Source: Candidatus Electrothrix communis (GTDB lineage: Bacteria; Desulfobacterota; Desulfobulbia; Desulfobulbales; Desulfobulbaceae). Taken from it: a stretch of 64,000 bases of DNA. Both the position numbers and the translations under genes were made by a program. Of this stretch, positions 15,501 to 24,552 are shown one piece after another. Numbering within the stretch: position 1 is the stretch's first letter; each line of letters starts with the position of its first letter. The stretch covers positions 4,107,501 through 4,171,500 of the forward strand of contig CP130629.1 in assembly GCA_030644725.1 (NCBI GenBank), read 5' to 3'. Below the pieces are notes generated by a model. It saw nothing but the letters and a program-made list of their open reading frames with translations. It was not told the origin of the DNA and made no database searches.

Positions 15501-16659
15501 TTTGGTGATTGAGGATGATGCGAATTTTGCTGCGCTGCTTGTCCGGCAATGCCATGAAACGGGCTTGAAATGTCTTGTCGCGCTGACCGGTGAAGAGGGA
15601 CTGCGTCTCGCCAGTGAACACTCGCCCCAGGCAGTCATTCTTGATTTGAAACTGCCTGGGATTTCCGGCTGGAAGGTTTTGGAGATCCTTAAGGAACAAA
15701 CAGCAACCCGACATATTCCGGTGCATATTATGTCTGTTGATGATGCTGGCCTTGATGCCCGCCGTAAAGGTGCTCTGGCTGCTCTGCAAAAGCCGGTGAG
15801 TCGGGAACAGTTGGAACACGCTTTTGACAATATCAAAAAGACCTCGAATCAACAAATCAGAACGCTGCTGGTGGCGGCACAGGATTCGGAGCGCAGAAAA
15901 AACATTATCACCCTTATGGGCAATAAGGATGTGCAGAGTGAAGAGGCCGGATCTGGGCAAGAGGTGTTGGATAAGCTGCGAAAGAGAGGGTATGATTGCC
16001 TGATTATGGGGATTGAGTTTCCTGATATGTCATCTTTTTCTCTGCTGAAACATCTGAAGGACGAGGAAGTGCATGTTCCGCCCGTGATTGTCTATACCGG
16101 TAAGGACATTTCATGGGAAGAAAGCGCGGAACTGGAGCAGTATGCCAACTCCATTATTATAAAGGGTGTTATGTCCGAAGAACGTCTGCTTGATGAATCC
16201 TCACTCTTTCTCCATCGGATAATCAGCGATCTGCCGGAAAAGAAACAGCGCATGATTCGGAATCTTCATGAAGATGATGCGATTTTTAAGGGGAAGCGTA
16301 TTCTTCTTGTTGATGACGATATGCGAAATGTCTTTGCCTTGGCCAAGGTCTTGGGCGATAAGGGGATGCAAACGGTTAAGGCGGAAGACGGTGCCACTGC
16401 TTTGGCTGTTCTTGAAAAGGAAGACGCCTTCGACTTGGTGCTGATGGATATTATGATGCCGGTGATGGACGGTTATGAAGCCATCAAACGAATCAGAAAA
16501 CAGCCGCAATGGAAAAAGCTCCCCATTATTGCTCTGACCGCTAAAGCAATGAAGGATGATCGCAGCCGTTGTCTTGCCGCCGGTGCCAATGATTATTTGA
16601 CAAAACCTGTGGATGTGGAGCGACTACTGGCCCTGTTGCGCCTTTGGTTGTATCGGTAG
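12571..16659 (+). CDS. Hybrid sensor histidine kinase with GAF and three receiver domains
   Basis: 1362 aa from ATG 12571, chosen because GGAGGGAGGG lies just upstream. Order: TM1 (about 22-41), dCache-like periplasmic sensor, TM2 (about 326-350), HAMP, GAF (about 464-605), a coiled coil rich in EELEEQTQRI/EELQANQDQL units, HisKA with phospho-His in FLANMSHELRTPLNS (about residue 715), HATPase (LLSNAVKFT, DSGIGIP, GTGLGLSIA), then REC1 (VILDLKLPGISG, Asp present), REC2 (LIMGIEFPDMS, Gly replaces the acceptor Asp, so a pseudo-receiver) and canonical REC3 (LVLMDIMMPVMDG). A paralogue lies downstream. Together with the flanking binding protein and CheR this looks like a multi-input signalling unit. 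Confidence 0.95.
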   Translation: MEKKGGMLGVLGLDRVGVGKKLIFLVYILVIFSMTTVAYYGYQHAGAAYRDKALSVASLGVRDTGRSISDFLRTIPDDLSFVSSFYAMKRYLYWQDLDVEYKSSEWKHATVETFRSFLLSKDYYCKLRFIDAKGHEQIVLRHNKENGSVFTEPTDTLQDKVDKDYFFESIKLSPEDFYVSEINLNEEQGKVEKPYVPVIRFARLVVGDNQVFYGVAVLSVYADSFLQGITNRNTNGKRYLISGDGQYLLHPEQKNWESFLGEHVRFNQEFPGVYARFSGLERGVFSFDGKVIGFERIYPHPNHRETFWILIEVMDENVVMQQLDRFVMAFILIFLATVLLVFLATRYFVGGLMGPLIIINRQLRQLSLGQVDKEELDYAGKDEVGQMMQYTGKLVRYLEDLSRQADRISAGNYTESVSILSEQDRLGHAVNNMTLMIRENKRKNEEQSWLDQGTGQLDNLLRGEQSVEGMADKIVTFISNYLQAAVGTFYVSDDEGVLSLYASYAYRNRKNTSNNFKLGEGMVGQAALEKKLIIISEVPERYLRACSSVGECEPACLLIAPFVYNTQVKAVLEIGSFVEFTELQIDFVEQIGERVGIALNTAQSRVRMQEVLQVTRQQAAELQAQQDELQASNEELEEQTQRIRASEEELQANQDQLVATNAELEEKNNSLGQQKKAIEQANEALVNSRKEIERKAAEVARSSKYKSEFLANMSHELRTPLNSLLLLAQTLEVNRQGNLTEDDIEMVKVMHHSGEELLALINDILDLSKVEAGHMTLVLDRIKVSDFFAELNRNFRHQAEQKGLALHCNIADEVPQYISSDRQRLEQILNNLLSNAVKFTDQGEITMSVSLVPLGIDLRRLDLSPENALAVTVQDSGIGIPFAKQQVVFEAFKQADGGTARKYGGTGLGLSIARDLADLLGGEIHLESKEGEGTTFTLYLPVQKENGVVPDCMEKAPIVDMSVEDDRQGLQENDDVVLVIEDDANFAALLVRQCHETGLKCLVALTGEEGLRLASEHSPQAVILDLKLPGISGWKVLEILKEQTATRHIPVHIMSVDDAGLDARRKGALAALQKPVSREQLEHAFDNIKKTSNQQIRTLLVAAQDSERRKNIITLMGNKDVQSEEAGSGQEVLDKLRKRGYDCLIMGIEFPDMSSFSLLKHLKDEEVHVPPVIVYTGKDISWEESAELEQYANSIIIKGVMSEERLLDESSLFLHRIISDLPEKKQRMIRNLHEDDAIFKGKRILLVDDDMRNVFALAKVLGDKGMQTVKAEDGATALAVLEKEDAFDLVLMDIMMPVMDGYEAIKRIRKQPQWKKLPIIALTAKAMKDDRSRCLAAGANDYLTKPVDVERLLALLRLWLYR

Positions 16660-16737
16660 TCTGGATGTTTCAGGGGGTTGAAAGTAACGTGTTTGTTTCA
16701 ATTGGATAAAAAGGTACCCTGAAGAGGAGGCGTAACA

Positions 16738-17640
16738 ATGAAAAAACGGAGAACGGCGGCGCTGTCAAAGAACATTGATACCCAACGGATATTTTTCTTC
16801 TCGGTTTGTTTGATCTCCCTGCTTGCTGCTCCATACGTTGCATGGGGAGACACTACAAAAACAGATCCGTTGCTGATCGGAACCGGTCCGTATTATTATA
16901 CGGATAAATTGAAAAAAGGTTTTACTCCTCTTGTTGAATATCTTGGTGAGAAGTTAGATAGAGAGGTGCAGCTGATTATTACAAAAAATTATGAAGAATT
17001 AGCGGATAAAGTGGAGAGCGGGGCCATTGATATCGGATTTTTTAGTCCGGTGCTCTATGTCCAATTGAAGCAAAGGTATCCGCAATTGAAGTATTTGGTC
17101 ACCTCGCAAACTACGCAGGGGGGTAAGAACACAGCATATTATTTCAGTTGGCTCGTAGCCCGGAAAGATTCTGGAGTGACTAAAGTTAAGCATCTTCGGG
17201 GAAAAACGTTTGCCTTTACCAATAAACACTCATCTTCCGGGTATATTTACCCGCAAGGATATTTCCACTGGCACCATCTTGCTCCAAAGGGTTTTTTCTC
17301 GCGGGTTGTTTTTGCCGGTACCCATGAAAAGGTAACCGATATGATTGCCCGGAGAGAAGTCGAAACAGGTGTCAGTTATGATGCTAACCTCTGGAGTGCG
17401 GAGGAGAAATACGGCAGGATTTTTCGGCGTATTAAGAGAATTGGCCCTATCCTGAATCCGAGTTTTGCAGCCGGAGCTGATGTCGATGATATCTTGTGCG
17501 AACGGATTGTTTTTGCCCTTGAAAATATTCCATTGGAAGTTCTGAATGAGAATTTAATCTATACAGGATTTCGACAACTCTCAGAAACGAATTTTACTGT
17601 TGTTGCAGAGTTACTGGAAACCGTAGAAGAATCAGAGTGA
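16738..17640 (+). CDS. PhnD/SsuA-type periplasmic substrate-binding protein
   Basis: 300 aa. A signal/anchor segment lies at residues 17-37 (FFFSVCLISLLAAPYVAWG). The mature part has the phosphonate-binding-like fold signatures GFTPLVEYLGEKLDREVQLI, YEELADKVESGAIDIGFFSP, GGKNTAYYFSWLVARKDSG and LRGKTFAFTNKHSSSGYIYP. In ABC systems such proteins deliver phosphonate or phosphite, but no transporter subunits are near; it sits between two hybrid kinases and its stop overlaps the next start by four bases. It is therefore more likely a ligand-binding partner that reports to the kinases than part of a transporter. An AGAGGAGG precedes ATG 16738. Confidence 0.87.
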   Translation: MKKRRTAALSKNIDTQRIFFFSVCLISLLAAPYVAWGDTTKTDPLLIGTGPYYYTDKLKKGFTPLVEYLGEKLDREVQLIITKNYEELADKVESGAIDIGFFSPVLYVQLKQRYPQLKYLVTSQTTQGGKNTAYYFSWLVARKDSGVTKVKHLRGKTFAFTNKHSSSGYIYPQGYFHWHHLAPKGFFSRVVFAGTHEKVTDMIARREVETGVSYDANLWSAEEKYGRIFRRIKRIGPILNPSFAAGADVDDILCERIVFALENIPLEVLNENLIYTGFRQLSETNFTVVAELLETVEESE

Positions 17641-20600
17641 ACATTTCTGGTGAGCAGATTTTCGCTATGGACGGAAGAAAAGAGAGAGGTATACATATTA
17701 CAGGGGGGCTTGGTAGGACTCTCTTTTTGACGTTTCTCCTGCTCGCATTAGGGCCATTGTCTGTTGTTAGCTATATAAGTTATCAGAATGCCACTGAGAG
17801 TCTACGGCATGAGACAACCGAAGCCCTGAGCGCGGCAATGGAGTACAAGCGCGATCTGATAAAAAAATATTTTACAGAGATAGATATCGGGATCAATCTG
17901 CAAGCGGAGCTTTCCTCCAATATCAATATGATGAGGAGGCTTAGTGCTGATTTCAAGAAAAGCGGACTTTCGCTACCCGATTTTATCAGTACGACTGACT
18001 GGGAGATTATTAACACAGAGGATGGGAATTCTTTGCGTGCCTATCAGAGCGCCCATGTCTATCAGGATGTTTACCTTATTGATATGTTGGGGAACGTCCT
18101 GTATACCGCTTCAGAACAACATGTTGGAGATAATGTATTAACTGAGAAATATGGGCTTCAAAAGTTGACTTGTGCTTACCAGGCTGCTTTGGATACCGGA
18201 AGGAGTGCTCTTTCTGATTACGGCTTTCATGGTCCAGGCGGAAAAAAAACATCCTTATTTTTAGCCAGAGCCTTGGAAAATGATGAGACAGGCGAGCAAA
18301 TCGGCGTCTTGGTTTTTGAACTTCCATATAACCAACTGGACAGTTATATGCAGGTCCATTTTGGCCTCGGGGAATCAGGAGAAACCTATTTAGTGGGGAC
18401 AGATTTTCTGATTCGTTCAAGTCTCCGTTTTTTGGATGACTCGACAATCCTGCAAACCAGGATAGAAACAGCTTTGCTCCATCATTGGCTGGAAGAGCAC
18501 GAAAAATGGCATCGTCTGTATGAGCAGTTCCCAGAGGAGCATTTTCCAGGCCCAAATTCTACAAAAGAAATGATCTATACTAATTATCAGGAGGTCCCTG
18601 TTCTTGGCATGTATAGTTCTTTGGAATTTTTAAAAAAATGGGGGATTCACTGGGTTCTTGTTGCGGAAGTCAATGAAAAGGAAGCTTTTGCCTCGGCATC
18701 GGCTTTGAAGTACATCGTCATTTCTCTGCTTGTCTCCATCGCAGGGATTGTGCTCTTGCTCTCCTGGATTATTACGGTTCGTCTTGTTTCTCCTCTCCGG
18801 CAGTTGACCCAATGGTCTGGGCAGGTTGCTAGCGGTGATCTGAGTATTCTTGATATCTCGGCCCCGAGGAATGAGATTGGGCAATTGAACAGGAGTTTTC
18901 GCCAGACCGTTATGTCCCTGCAACAGGCTGCTGAAGAAAATAAACGGTATAATTGGCTCCAGACCGGTCAACTGGAACTTGATGATCAACTACGCGGCGA
19001 TCAGTCATTGAGTGAATTATCCAGACGGATCACCAACTATTTAGCATCCTATCTCGGTGCTCAAATAGGTGCCCTGTATATCCATGATAAAGAGGGCATG
19101 CAGTTACAGGCGAGTTATGCTTACACGCTCAGAAAGGAGCTTTCAGAACGGTTTGCTCTTGGTGAAGGGATTGTTGGGCAGGTTGCCCTGGAGAAAAAGA
19201 CCATTATGATTACCAAGGTGCCTGATGATTATATCCAGGTTCGTTCAGGTTTAGGGGCAAGAAAGCCTGATAATATCTTGGTGGTTCCTTTTGTTTATAA
19301 TGATAGCGTCAAGGCAGTGCTGGAGCTCGGTACCTTTACTGGTTTTACCGAGCTGCAAATTTCTTTTCTTGAGAATGTTGGAGAGAAACTTGCTGTTGCG
19401 ATTAATGGAGCTCAGGCTCGTAATCAGTTGCAGAAGGCCTTGGCGATTACGACCGAACAGACTGATATTCTGCAATCCCAGCAGGATGAGTTGAGAACGG
19501 CCAATGAAGAATTAGAGGACCAGACCCAACGTCTCCAGGCTTCAGAGGAGGAATTACAGGCCAATCAGGATCAATTGATGGCAACCAATGAAGAGCTCGA
19601 AGAAAAAAATAGCTCGCTTAATCGGCAGAAAGAGAAAATAGAGCAGGCCAACGAGGATCTGAAGCTTTCTAGGATGGAGATTGAGCGCAAGGCGGAAGAA
19701 GTGGCCAAGGCCAGTAAATATAAGTCGGAATTCCTGGCAAATATGTCCCATGAATTACGTACCCCACTCAATAGTCTGCTCTTGCTTGCTCAAACCTTGG
19801 AGGAAAATAGACAGGGGAACTTGACCGAGGATGATGTCGAGTCAATCACGATTATTCGTAAAAGCGGTAAGGATTTGCTCTATTTGATCAACGACATTCT
19901 GGATCTTTCCAAAATTGAGGCTGGTCAGATGAATTTGGTGCAGGATGATATTTCAATCAGCGAATTATTGGCAGAGTTGAAAAGCACATTCCTCCATTTA
20001 GCAGAGGAAAAAGGTCTGCCCCTGCATTTCATCCTGGCAGAAAATGTTCCAGACGTCATCAGGTCGGATAGAAAACGGATTGATCAGATCTTGAAAAATC
20101 TCCTTTCCAATGCCTTGAAGTTTACTGAGCACGGAGCGATAACCGTTTCTGTCTCGTTATGCACTGATCCTTCCGCTTTTCCAGATATCCTAGGTCAGGA
20201 TATTCTAGCTCTAGCTGTTCAGGATAGCGGGGTAGGGATTCCTCCAGATAAACAGAAGATTATTTTCGAGGCCTTTCAGCAGGCCGACGGCGGCACGGCC
20301 CGAAAATACGGAGGAACCGGGCTCGGGCTGTCTATTTCCAGAGAGCTGGCCGAGTTGCTTGGTGGTGAGATTCGGATGGAAAGCAAAGAGGGAGAAGGGG
20401 CGGTCTTTACCTTATATCTTCCCTTGTCCGTGTCAGAATCTATCTCGGAATCCATGTCGAAGCAAATGGGGAAGGATCGGCAGGGGGTACGCTCGGAAAA
20501 GGCGGCGTTACCCATGCTTCCGCTATCTAAAATGGCAGAGGGGAAGCGGGCTTATATTACAGATGATCAAGAAAACATTCTGGATAACGACAGAACAGTT

Positions 20601-21758
20601 TTAGTGATTGAGGATGACGCTCGTTTTGCTGACTTGCTTGTCCGGCAATGCCATGAAAACGGCTTGAAATGCATTGCCACGCCCAGTGGTGAAGATGGCC
20701 TGCGGCTAGCAGAAGAATATTTACCCTCAGCAATTATTCTTGATTTAAAGCTGCCCGGAATTTCCGGATGGGAGGTATTGGAAACGCTGAAAAAACAGAC
20801 GAAAATTCGCCATATCCCTGTTCATATAATTTCTGCCGATGAGGTCGGCGAATTGGATGTTCGGAATAAGGGGGTGGTCGATACCTTGAGGAAGCCTGTC
20901 AGTCAGGAACAGCTTGAGATTGCCCTCCTCAATATCCGGGAGACCTCGCGGCAGCATATCAGAAAGTTGCTTGTTGCAGACCGGGATGCAGAGCAGAGAA
21001 AGGCGGTTATCTCTCTCATAGGCAATAATGATGTACAAAGCGAAGAGGCGGGATCAGGACAGGAGGTTATTGAGCAGTTAACGGATCATCATTATGATTG
21101 CCTGGTGATAGGGTTTGATTTTTCGGATATGTCCGGATTAGCCTTGCTGCAACAATTGAAGTCCGACAAGGTGGCTCTTCCCCCGGTTATTATCTATACG
21201 GACAGGAAACTTTCCCGGGAAGAGACCGGAGAACTCCGTCAATATGCCGCTTCTATTATTATAAAGGGGTTGATGTCCAAAGAGCGCTTACTTGATGAAG
21301 CATCTCTTTTTCTCCATCGTATGATCAGCAAGCTCCCGAAAAAGAAACAACGTATGATCAGGAATCTGCATGAGGACGATGCTATCTTTCAGGAAAAACG
21401 CATCCTTCTTGTTGATGACGACATGAGAAATGTTTTTGCCTTGGCTAAGGTCTTACGTGATAGAGGTATGATAACGGTCAAGGCGGAGGACGGTATCAGA
21501 GCTCTGGAGCTCCTTGCTCAGGAGGCTTTTGATCTGGTGCTGATGGATATCATGATGCCGGTTATGGATGGCTATGAGACCATAAAAAAAATCAGAGAGC
21601 AGCCGCAATATGAGGACCTTCCTATTATCGCCTTGACCGCTAAAGCCATGCAGGATGATCGCCGCCGTTGTCTTGCTGTCGGAGCTAATGATTATCTTGC
21701 CAAGCCGGTGGATACAGAACGGCTTTTTGCTCTGCTACGGCTCTGGCTGTATTCCTGA
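17637..21758 (+). CDS. Hybrid sensor histidine kinase with GAF and three receivers, paralogue of 12571-16659
   Basis: 1373 aa from GTG 17637 (GTGA overlap with the preceding stop); ATG 17667 is an alternative. Architecture repeats the upstream kinase: TM1 about 28-48, dCache-like sensor, TM2 about 357-383, HAMP, GAF, coiled coil, HisKA (phospho-His about residue 705 in FLANMSHELRTPLNS), HATPase (GTGLGLSIS), REC1 (IILDLKLPGISG), REC2 with Gly at the acceptor position (CLVIGFDFSDMSG), and REC3 (LVLMDIMMPVMDG). The cytoplasmic halves are close in sequence, the sensor halves differ, which points to tandem duplication followed by sensor divergence. The conserved loss of the same Asp in both REC2 domains suggests a structural role. 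Translational coupling ties it to the PhnD-like protein. Confidence 0.95.
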   Translation: MNISGEQIFAMDGRKERGIHITGGLGRTLFLTFLLLALGPLSVVSYISYQNATESLRHETTEALSAAMEYKRDLIKKYFTEIDIGINLQAELSSNINMMRRLSADFKKSGLSLPDFISTTDWEIINTEDGNSLRAYQSAHVYQDVYLIDMLGNVLYTASEQHVGDNVLTEKYGLQKLTCAYQAALDTGRSALSDYGFHGPGGKKTSLFLARALENDETGEQIGVLVFELPYNQLDSYMQVHFGLGESGETYLVGTDFLIRSSLRFLDDSTILQTRIETALLHHWLEEHEKWHRLYEQFPEEHFPGPNSTKEMIYTNYQEVPVLGMYSSLEFLKKWGIHWVLVAEVNEKEAFASASALKYIVISLLVSIAGIVLLLSWIITVRLVSPLRQLTQWSGQVASGDLSILDISAPRNEIGQLNRSFRQTVMSLQQAAEENKRYNWLQTGQLELDDQLRGDQSLSELSRRITNYLASYLGAQIGALYIHDKEGMQLQASYAYTLRKELSERFALGEGIVGQVALEKKTIMITKVPDDYIQVRSGLGARKPDNILVVPFVYNDSVKAVLELGTFTGFTELQISFLENVGEKLAVAINGAQARNQLQKALAITTEQTDILQSQQDELRTANEELEDQTQRLQASEEELQANQDQLMATNEELEEKNSSLNRQKEKIEQANEDLKLSRMEIERKAEEVAKASKYKSEFLANMSHELRTPLNSLLLLAQTLEENRQGNLTEDDVESITIIRKSGKDLLYLINDILDLSKIEAGQMNLVQDDISISELLAELKSTFLHLAEEKGLPLHFILAENVPDVIRSDRKRIDQILKNLLSNALKFTEHGAITVSVSLCTDPSAFPDILGQDILALAVQDSGVGIPPDKQKIIFEAFQQADGGTARKYGGTGLGLSISRELAELLGGEIRMESKEGEGAVFTLYLPLSVSESISESMSKQMGKDRQGVRSEKAALPMLPLSKMAEGKRAYITDDQENILDNDRTVLVIEDDARFADLLVRQCHENGLKCIATPSGEDGLRLAEEYLPSAIILDLKLPGISGWEVLETLKKQTKIRHIPVHIISADEVGELDVRNKGVVDTLRKPVSQEQLEIALLNIRETSRQHIRKLLVADRDAEQRKAVISLIGNNDVQSEEAGSGQEVIEQLTDHHYDCLVIGFDFSDMSGLALLQQLKSDKVALPPVIIYTDRKLSREETGELRQYAASIIIKGLMSKERLLDEASLFLHRMISKLPKKKQRMIRNLHEDDAIFQEKRILLVDDDMRNVFALAKVLRDRGMITVKAEDGIRALELLAQEAFDLVLMDIMMPVMDGYETIKKIREQPQYEDLPIIALTAKAMQDDRRRCLAVGANDYLAKPVDTERLFALLRLWLYS

Positions 21759-21771
21759 TCAGCGCTATTTT

Positions 21772-22599
21772 ATGGACGAATCAGATATTGAACAGATAGA
21801 GATCAACCTTTTGCTGGACGCTGTCTTGCAGCGGTACGGTTATGATTTTCGTAATTACGCCCGGGCCTCTATTGAGCGTCGGGTTCGCAGCTTATGCCGA
21901 AGCAATGACTGTCGTTACCTTTCAGGAATACTGCCGGACCTCCTGAGAGACACCTCTTTCTTGGAAAAAATTATCAGGGAGTTTTCAGTAACAGTCACAG
22001 ATATGTTCCGTGATCCTTTAGTGTACCGAGATATCAGGAAGCAGGTGGTGCCGATGTTAAAGACCTATCCCTATATTAAAGTTTGGGTTGCAGGTTGCGC
22101 TACTGGGAAGGAGGCTTACTCCATAGCTATTCTCCTTATGGAGGAGGGCTTGTATGATCGTGCTGTTATCTATGGAACAGATTTTAACGATATTGCTTTG
22201 GAGCAGTCGAAAAAAGGCATTTATTCCTTGGAGCGCATGGAGGCGTTTTGTGCAAACTATCAGCAGGCCGGGGGGACTGCTGCATTAACCAATTATTTTA
22301 CCCTGTCAGATAAGGAGTGCGTTGTTAAGGAAGAGGTGAAAAAAAATATCACCTTTGCCAATCATAATTTAGTGACAGATAATGTTTTTGGCGAGATGCA
22401 TCTGATTCTTTGCCGTAACGTTCTTATCTATTTTAACAAAATATTGCAGAGGCGGGTGCTGAATATTTTTCGGGACAGTCTGGTGTTTGACGGTTTTTTC
22501 TGTCTCGGCAGCAAGGAGAGCCTTAGATTTTCAGGTTTGGAAAAGGAAATGAAGGTTGTCAATGAGCGGGCTCGGATTTATCAAAAAAAGACCTTGTAA
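21772..22599 (+). CDS. cheR: CheR-type chemoreceptor glutamate methyltransferase
   Basis: 275 aa from ATG 21772, 13 bp after the kinase stop. N-terminal helical domain (YDFRNYARASIERRVRSLCR) then the SAM-dependent methyltransferase: VWVAGCATGKEAYSIAILLM (SAM loop), YGTDFNDIALEQSKKGIYS, and LILCRNVLIYFNK. Full length for CheR (about 275). The enzyme methylates glutamates of chemoreceptor-like coiled coils. No MCP or CheB is nearby, so its substrate may be the coiled-coil linkers of the two hybrid kinases or a receptor elsewhere. This link is inference from position. Confidence 0.92.
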   Translation: MDESDIEQIEINLLLDAVLQRYGYDFRNYARASIERRVRSLCRSNDCRYLSGILPDLLRDTSFLEKIIREFSVTVTDMFRDPLVYRDIRKQVVPMLKTYPYIKVWVAGCATGKEAYSIAILLMEEGLYDRAVIYGTDFNDIALEQSKKGIYSLERMEAFCANYQQAGGTAALTNYFTLSDKECVVKEEVKKNITFANHNLVTDNVFGEMHLILCRNVLIYFNKILQRRVLNIFRDSLVFDGFFCLGSKESLRFSGLEKEMKVVNERARIYQKKTL

Positions 22600-22618
22600 A
22601 GGCTGATTTTTGGGCTGG

Positions 22619-22936
22619 TCAACGTTTTTTTCTCCCCCAGAGCGGGTCATCACCAAAGCGATTCATCCACCAGTCTTCAGGGTCATAGAGCGTCTCTTTA
22701 TCTGGCTTCAGAGGGAAGCGGTACTGTTTGATATAGCGCATGAGCAGTTCGTAGGAGTCGGTCAGGCGGCACATAATTTCGGCGTACCTTTTTTTATCCA
22801 CCTCTTGGGCTCTGTCTGGATGGTATTTTTTGCACATCCGGCGGTAGGCCTGCTTCATTTCTTCAGCTGTTGCCTGGTCCCCCAGATTGAACAGTTCTCT
22901 GGCCTGTTCAACGGCCTGCCAATCTTTTTTATTCAT
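22619..22936 (-). CDS. Small J-domain (DnaJ-like) protein
   Basis: 105 aa. Nearly the whole protein is a J-domain: LFNLGDQATAEEMKQAYRRM, then CKKYHPDRA with the HPD tripeptide needed to stimulate DnaK ATPase, and a third helix with KKRYAEIMCRLTDSYELLM. The G/F, zinc-finger and client-binding domains of DnaJ are absent. The C-terminal 35 residues are aromatic and charged (EDWWMNRFGDDP). It is convergent with cheR, 19 bp apart. Probably a dedicated co-chaperone; client unknown. Confidence 0.85.
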   Translation of the reverse strand: MNKKDWQAVEQARELFNLGDQATAEEMKQAYRRMCKKYHPDRAQEVDKKRYAEIMCRLTDSYELLMRYIKQYRFPLKPDKETLYDPEDWWMNRFGDDPLWGRKKR

Positions 22937-23060
22937 TACGAAGCTCCGGGTCTGATACCCCGCTGCTCGCGGCGTATTTTAAAATCACTTCAGGCTGATA
23001 TTTTCTCTCTTTCCCCCCCCCCTTTTTTTTGCGTTTTTTTTTAGCAGGGAGAGCCCATTC

Positions 23061-23249
23061 TTATTTGATGACCCAGCTGCCTAAAGAGGGCGAATACACA
23101 GCATCAAGTTGAGAGAGCGAAATTTGCGGAAGGGAGAGAATGTTATTGGTTTCAAGATCAACAGCATGCGTAGCGAGCAGCTCTTGTTCACCTGTGGGGA
23201 CACCGGAGGGGTCGACAATATTATGTTGTTCAACAATGCAGATAATCAT
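23061..23249 (-). CDS. Small protein of 62 residues, unknown
   Basis: The ATG at 23249 is preceded by AAGGAGGAGAT, one of the best ribosome sites in the window, which is the main reason to believe the gene. The product (MIICIVEQHNIVDPSGVPTG, then EQELLATHAVDLETNNILSL) has no signal peptide or membrane segment and matches no family I know. It stands alone between the J-domain gene and nadC, with homopolymer runs of C and T downstream near 23020-23045. Confidence 0.55.
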   Translation of the reverse strand: MIICIVEQHNIVDPSGVPTGEQELLATHAVDLETNNILSLPQISLSQLDAVYSPSLGSWVIK

Positions 23250-23569
23250 ATCTCCTCCTTTCGTAGCCCCTATTATTATTTTTCTAGCGATAAAATTGGC
23301 ATTATTCTGTGTGAGCGAGTGCTCTGATTTTAGGTGGTAAAAGGAGAGATGTTCTAAAAATAAAACTCCTGTACTATATATTGTACCTTGTTTTTGGTAA
23401 ATGGAACAGAAATAAATTTCACCTGGAAATGAGTGGGATGAGAATCAAACAGCTATCGGCTGGAAGCCGGTGGTTTGCACCACGGGTTTCCAGCTCTTCG
23501 GGCAGGCTGAAGTGCCAAAGGGATGATCAAGGATATATCAGCGTTTATTGGTCTTGTATTTTGATATCA

Positions 23570-24400
23570 CTACCAATCAAGTCCGATATCACAGGACCGA
23601 GCAGAGTGGGTCAGCGCCCCGACCGAGATAATATCCACCCCGGTTTCAGCGATCCCCCGCACCGTGTCCAGGTTTACCCCGCCAGAAGCCTCAATTAAGG
23701 CCTGTCCATTGATCATGGTGACGGCCTGTCGCATGGTGGCGAGATCCATATTATCCAGCATGATGATCTGGACGCCGCACTCCAGGCACTCCTGCACCTG
23801 TTCCAAGGTATCGGTTTCCACCTCAATGGCGATGGTATGCGGTGCTGCTGCTCGCGCCTTTTCCACGGCTCGACGGAGAGAGCCGCAGGCAGCGATATGG
23901 TTATCCTTGATCAGAACTCCGTCGCTGAGGCTGTAGCGGTGATTTCTGCCCCCACCGATCCGCACAGCGTATTTTTCTAGCATTCGCAGGCCCGGTGTGG
24001 TCTTGCGGGTGTCGGCAATGTTGACCCTGAGCCCCTGCACAGCATCCACGTATTGCCGGGTCAGGGTGGCGATAGCGCAGAGTCGCTGGACGAGATTTAA
24101 GGCTACCCGTTCTCCCCGGAGCAGGGTGCGTACAGAGCCGCTAACAGTCATCAGCACCTCACCGGCGTTTACCTGCTGCCCGTCCAATGTTGCCTGAAAA
24201 AAAGTTACTCGTTCATCAAGCAGACGGAAAACCCTGGCAGCGATCTGTTCCATACCAGCAGCGATGAGAGGCTCCCGCGCTCTGATGGTGACGGTAGCGG
24301 TTTCCTGATCAGAAAAGATGGCATCAGTGGTGATGTCGCCATGCTCAAGGTCTTCTCGCAAAAAGTTGCGGAGTTGTTCGTCAAGGAGAAAGGAGTCCAT
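23570..24400 (-). CDS. nadC: Nicotinate-nucleotide pyrophosphorylase (carboxylating), quinolinate phosphoribosyltransferase
   Basis: 276 aa, standard length. Converts quinolinate and PRPP to nicotinate mononucleotide, CO2 and PPi in de novo NAD synthesis. Family signatures: EDLEHGDITTDAI at the N-terminus, ALNLVQRLCAIATLTRQYVD, IADTRKTTPGLRMLEKYAVR, GGGRNHRYSLSDGVLIKDNH, IEVETDTLEQVQECLE, and ALIEASGGVNLDTVRGIAET with VDIISVGALTHS. Catalytic Lys, His and Glu positions are all retained. It stands 152 bp downstream of pgm on the same strand, with a hairpin between, so it probably has its own promoter. Confidence 0.97.
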   Translation of the reverse strand: MDSFLLDEQLRNFLREDLEHGDITTDAIFSDQETATVTIRAREPLIAAGMEQIAARVFRLLDERVTFFQATLDGQQVNAGEVLMTVSGSVRTLLRGERVALNLVQRLCAIATLTRQYVDAVQGLRVNIADTRKTTPGLRMLEKYAVRIGGGRNHRYSLSDGVLIKDNHIAACGSLRRAVEKARAAAPHTIAIEVETDTLEQVQECLECGVQIIMLDNMDLATMRQAVTMINGQALIEASGGVNLDTVRGIAETGVDIISVGALTHSARSCDIGLDW

Positions 24401-24477
24401 GTTTTTTTATGATGGTTATGCTGTGTGGAATATGGAGTAAATGCAGTACAGGTCGTTATGGCGAGATGGTGGGTTTG

Positions 24478-24515
24478 CTCCCTCCTTCCCTTATTGCTGA
24501 AAGGGAAGGGGGAGA
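24478..24515 (-). terminator. Hairpin between pgm and nadC
   Basis: CTCCCTCCTTCCC and GGGAAGGGGGAG pair (one bulge) around a 12-base loop. It lies 40-75 bp past the pgm stop codon on the minus strand. No long T-run follows, so termination strength is uncertain. Confidence 0.45.
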
Positions 24516-24552
24516 GCAGGTCGGTGGTCGGTATGGTATATTCCCTGGTGGC

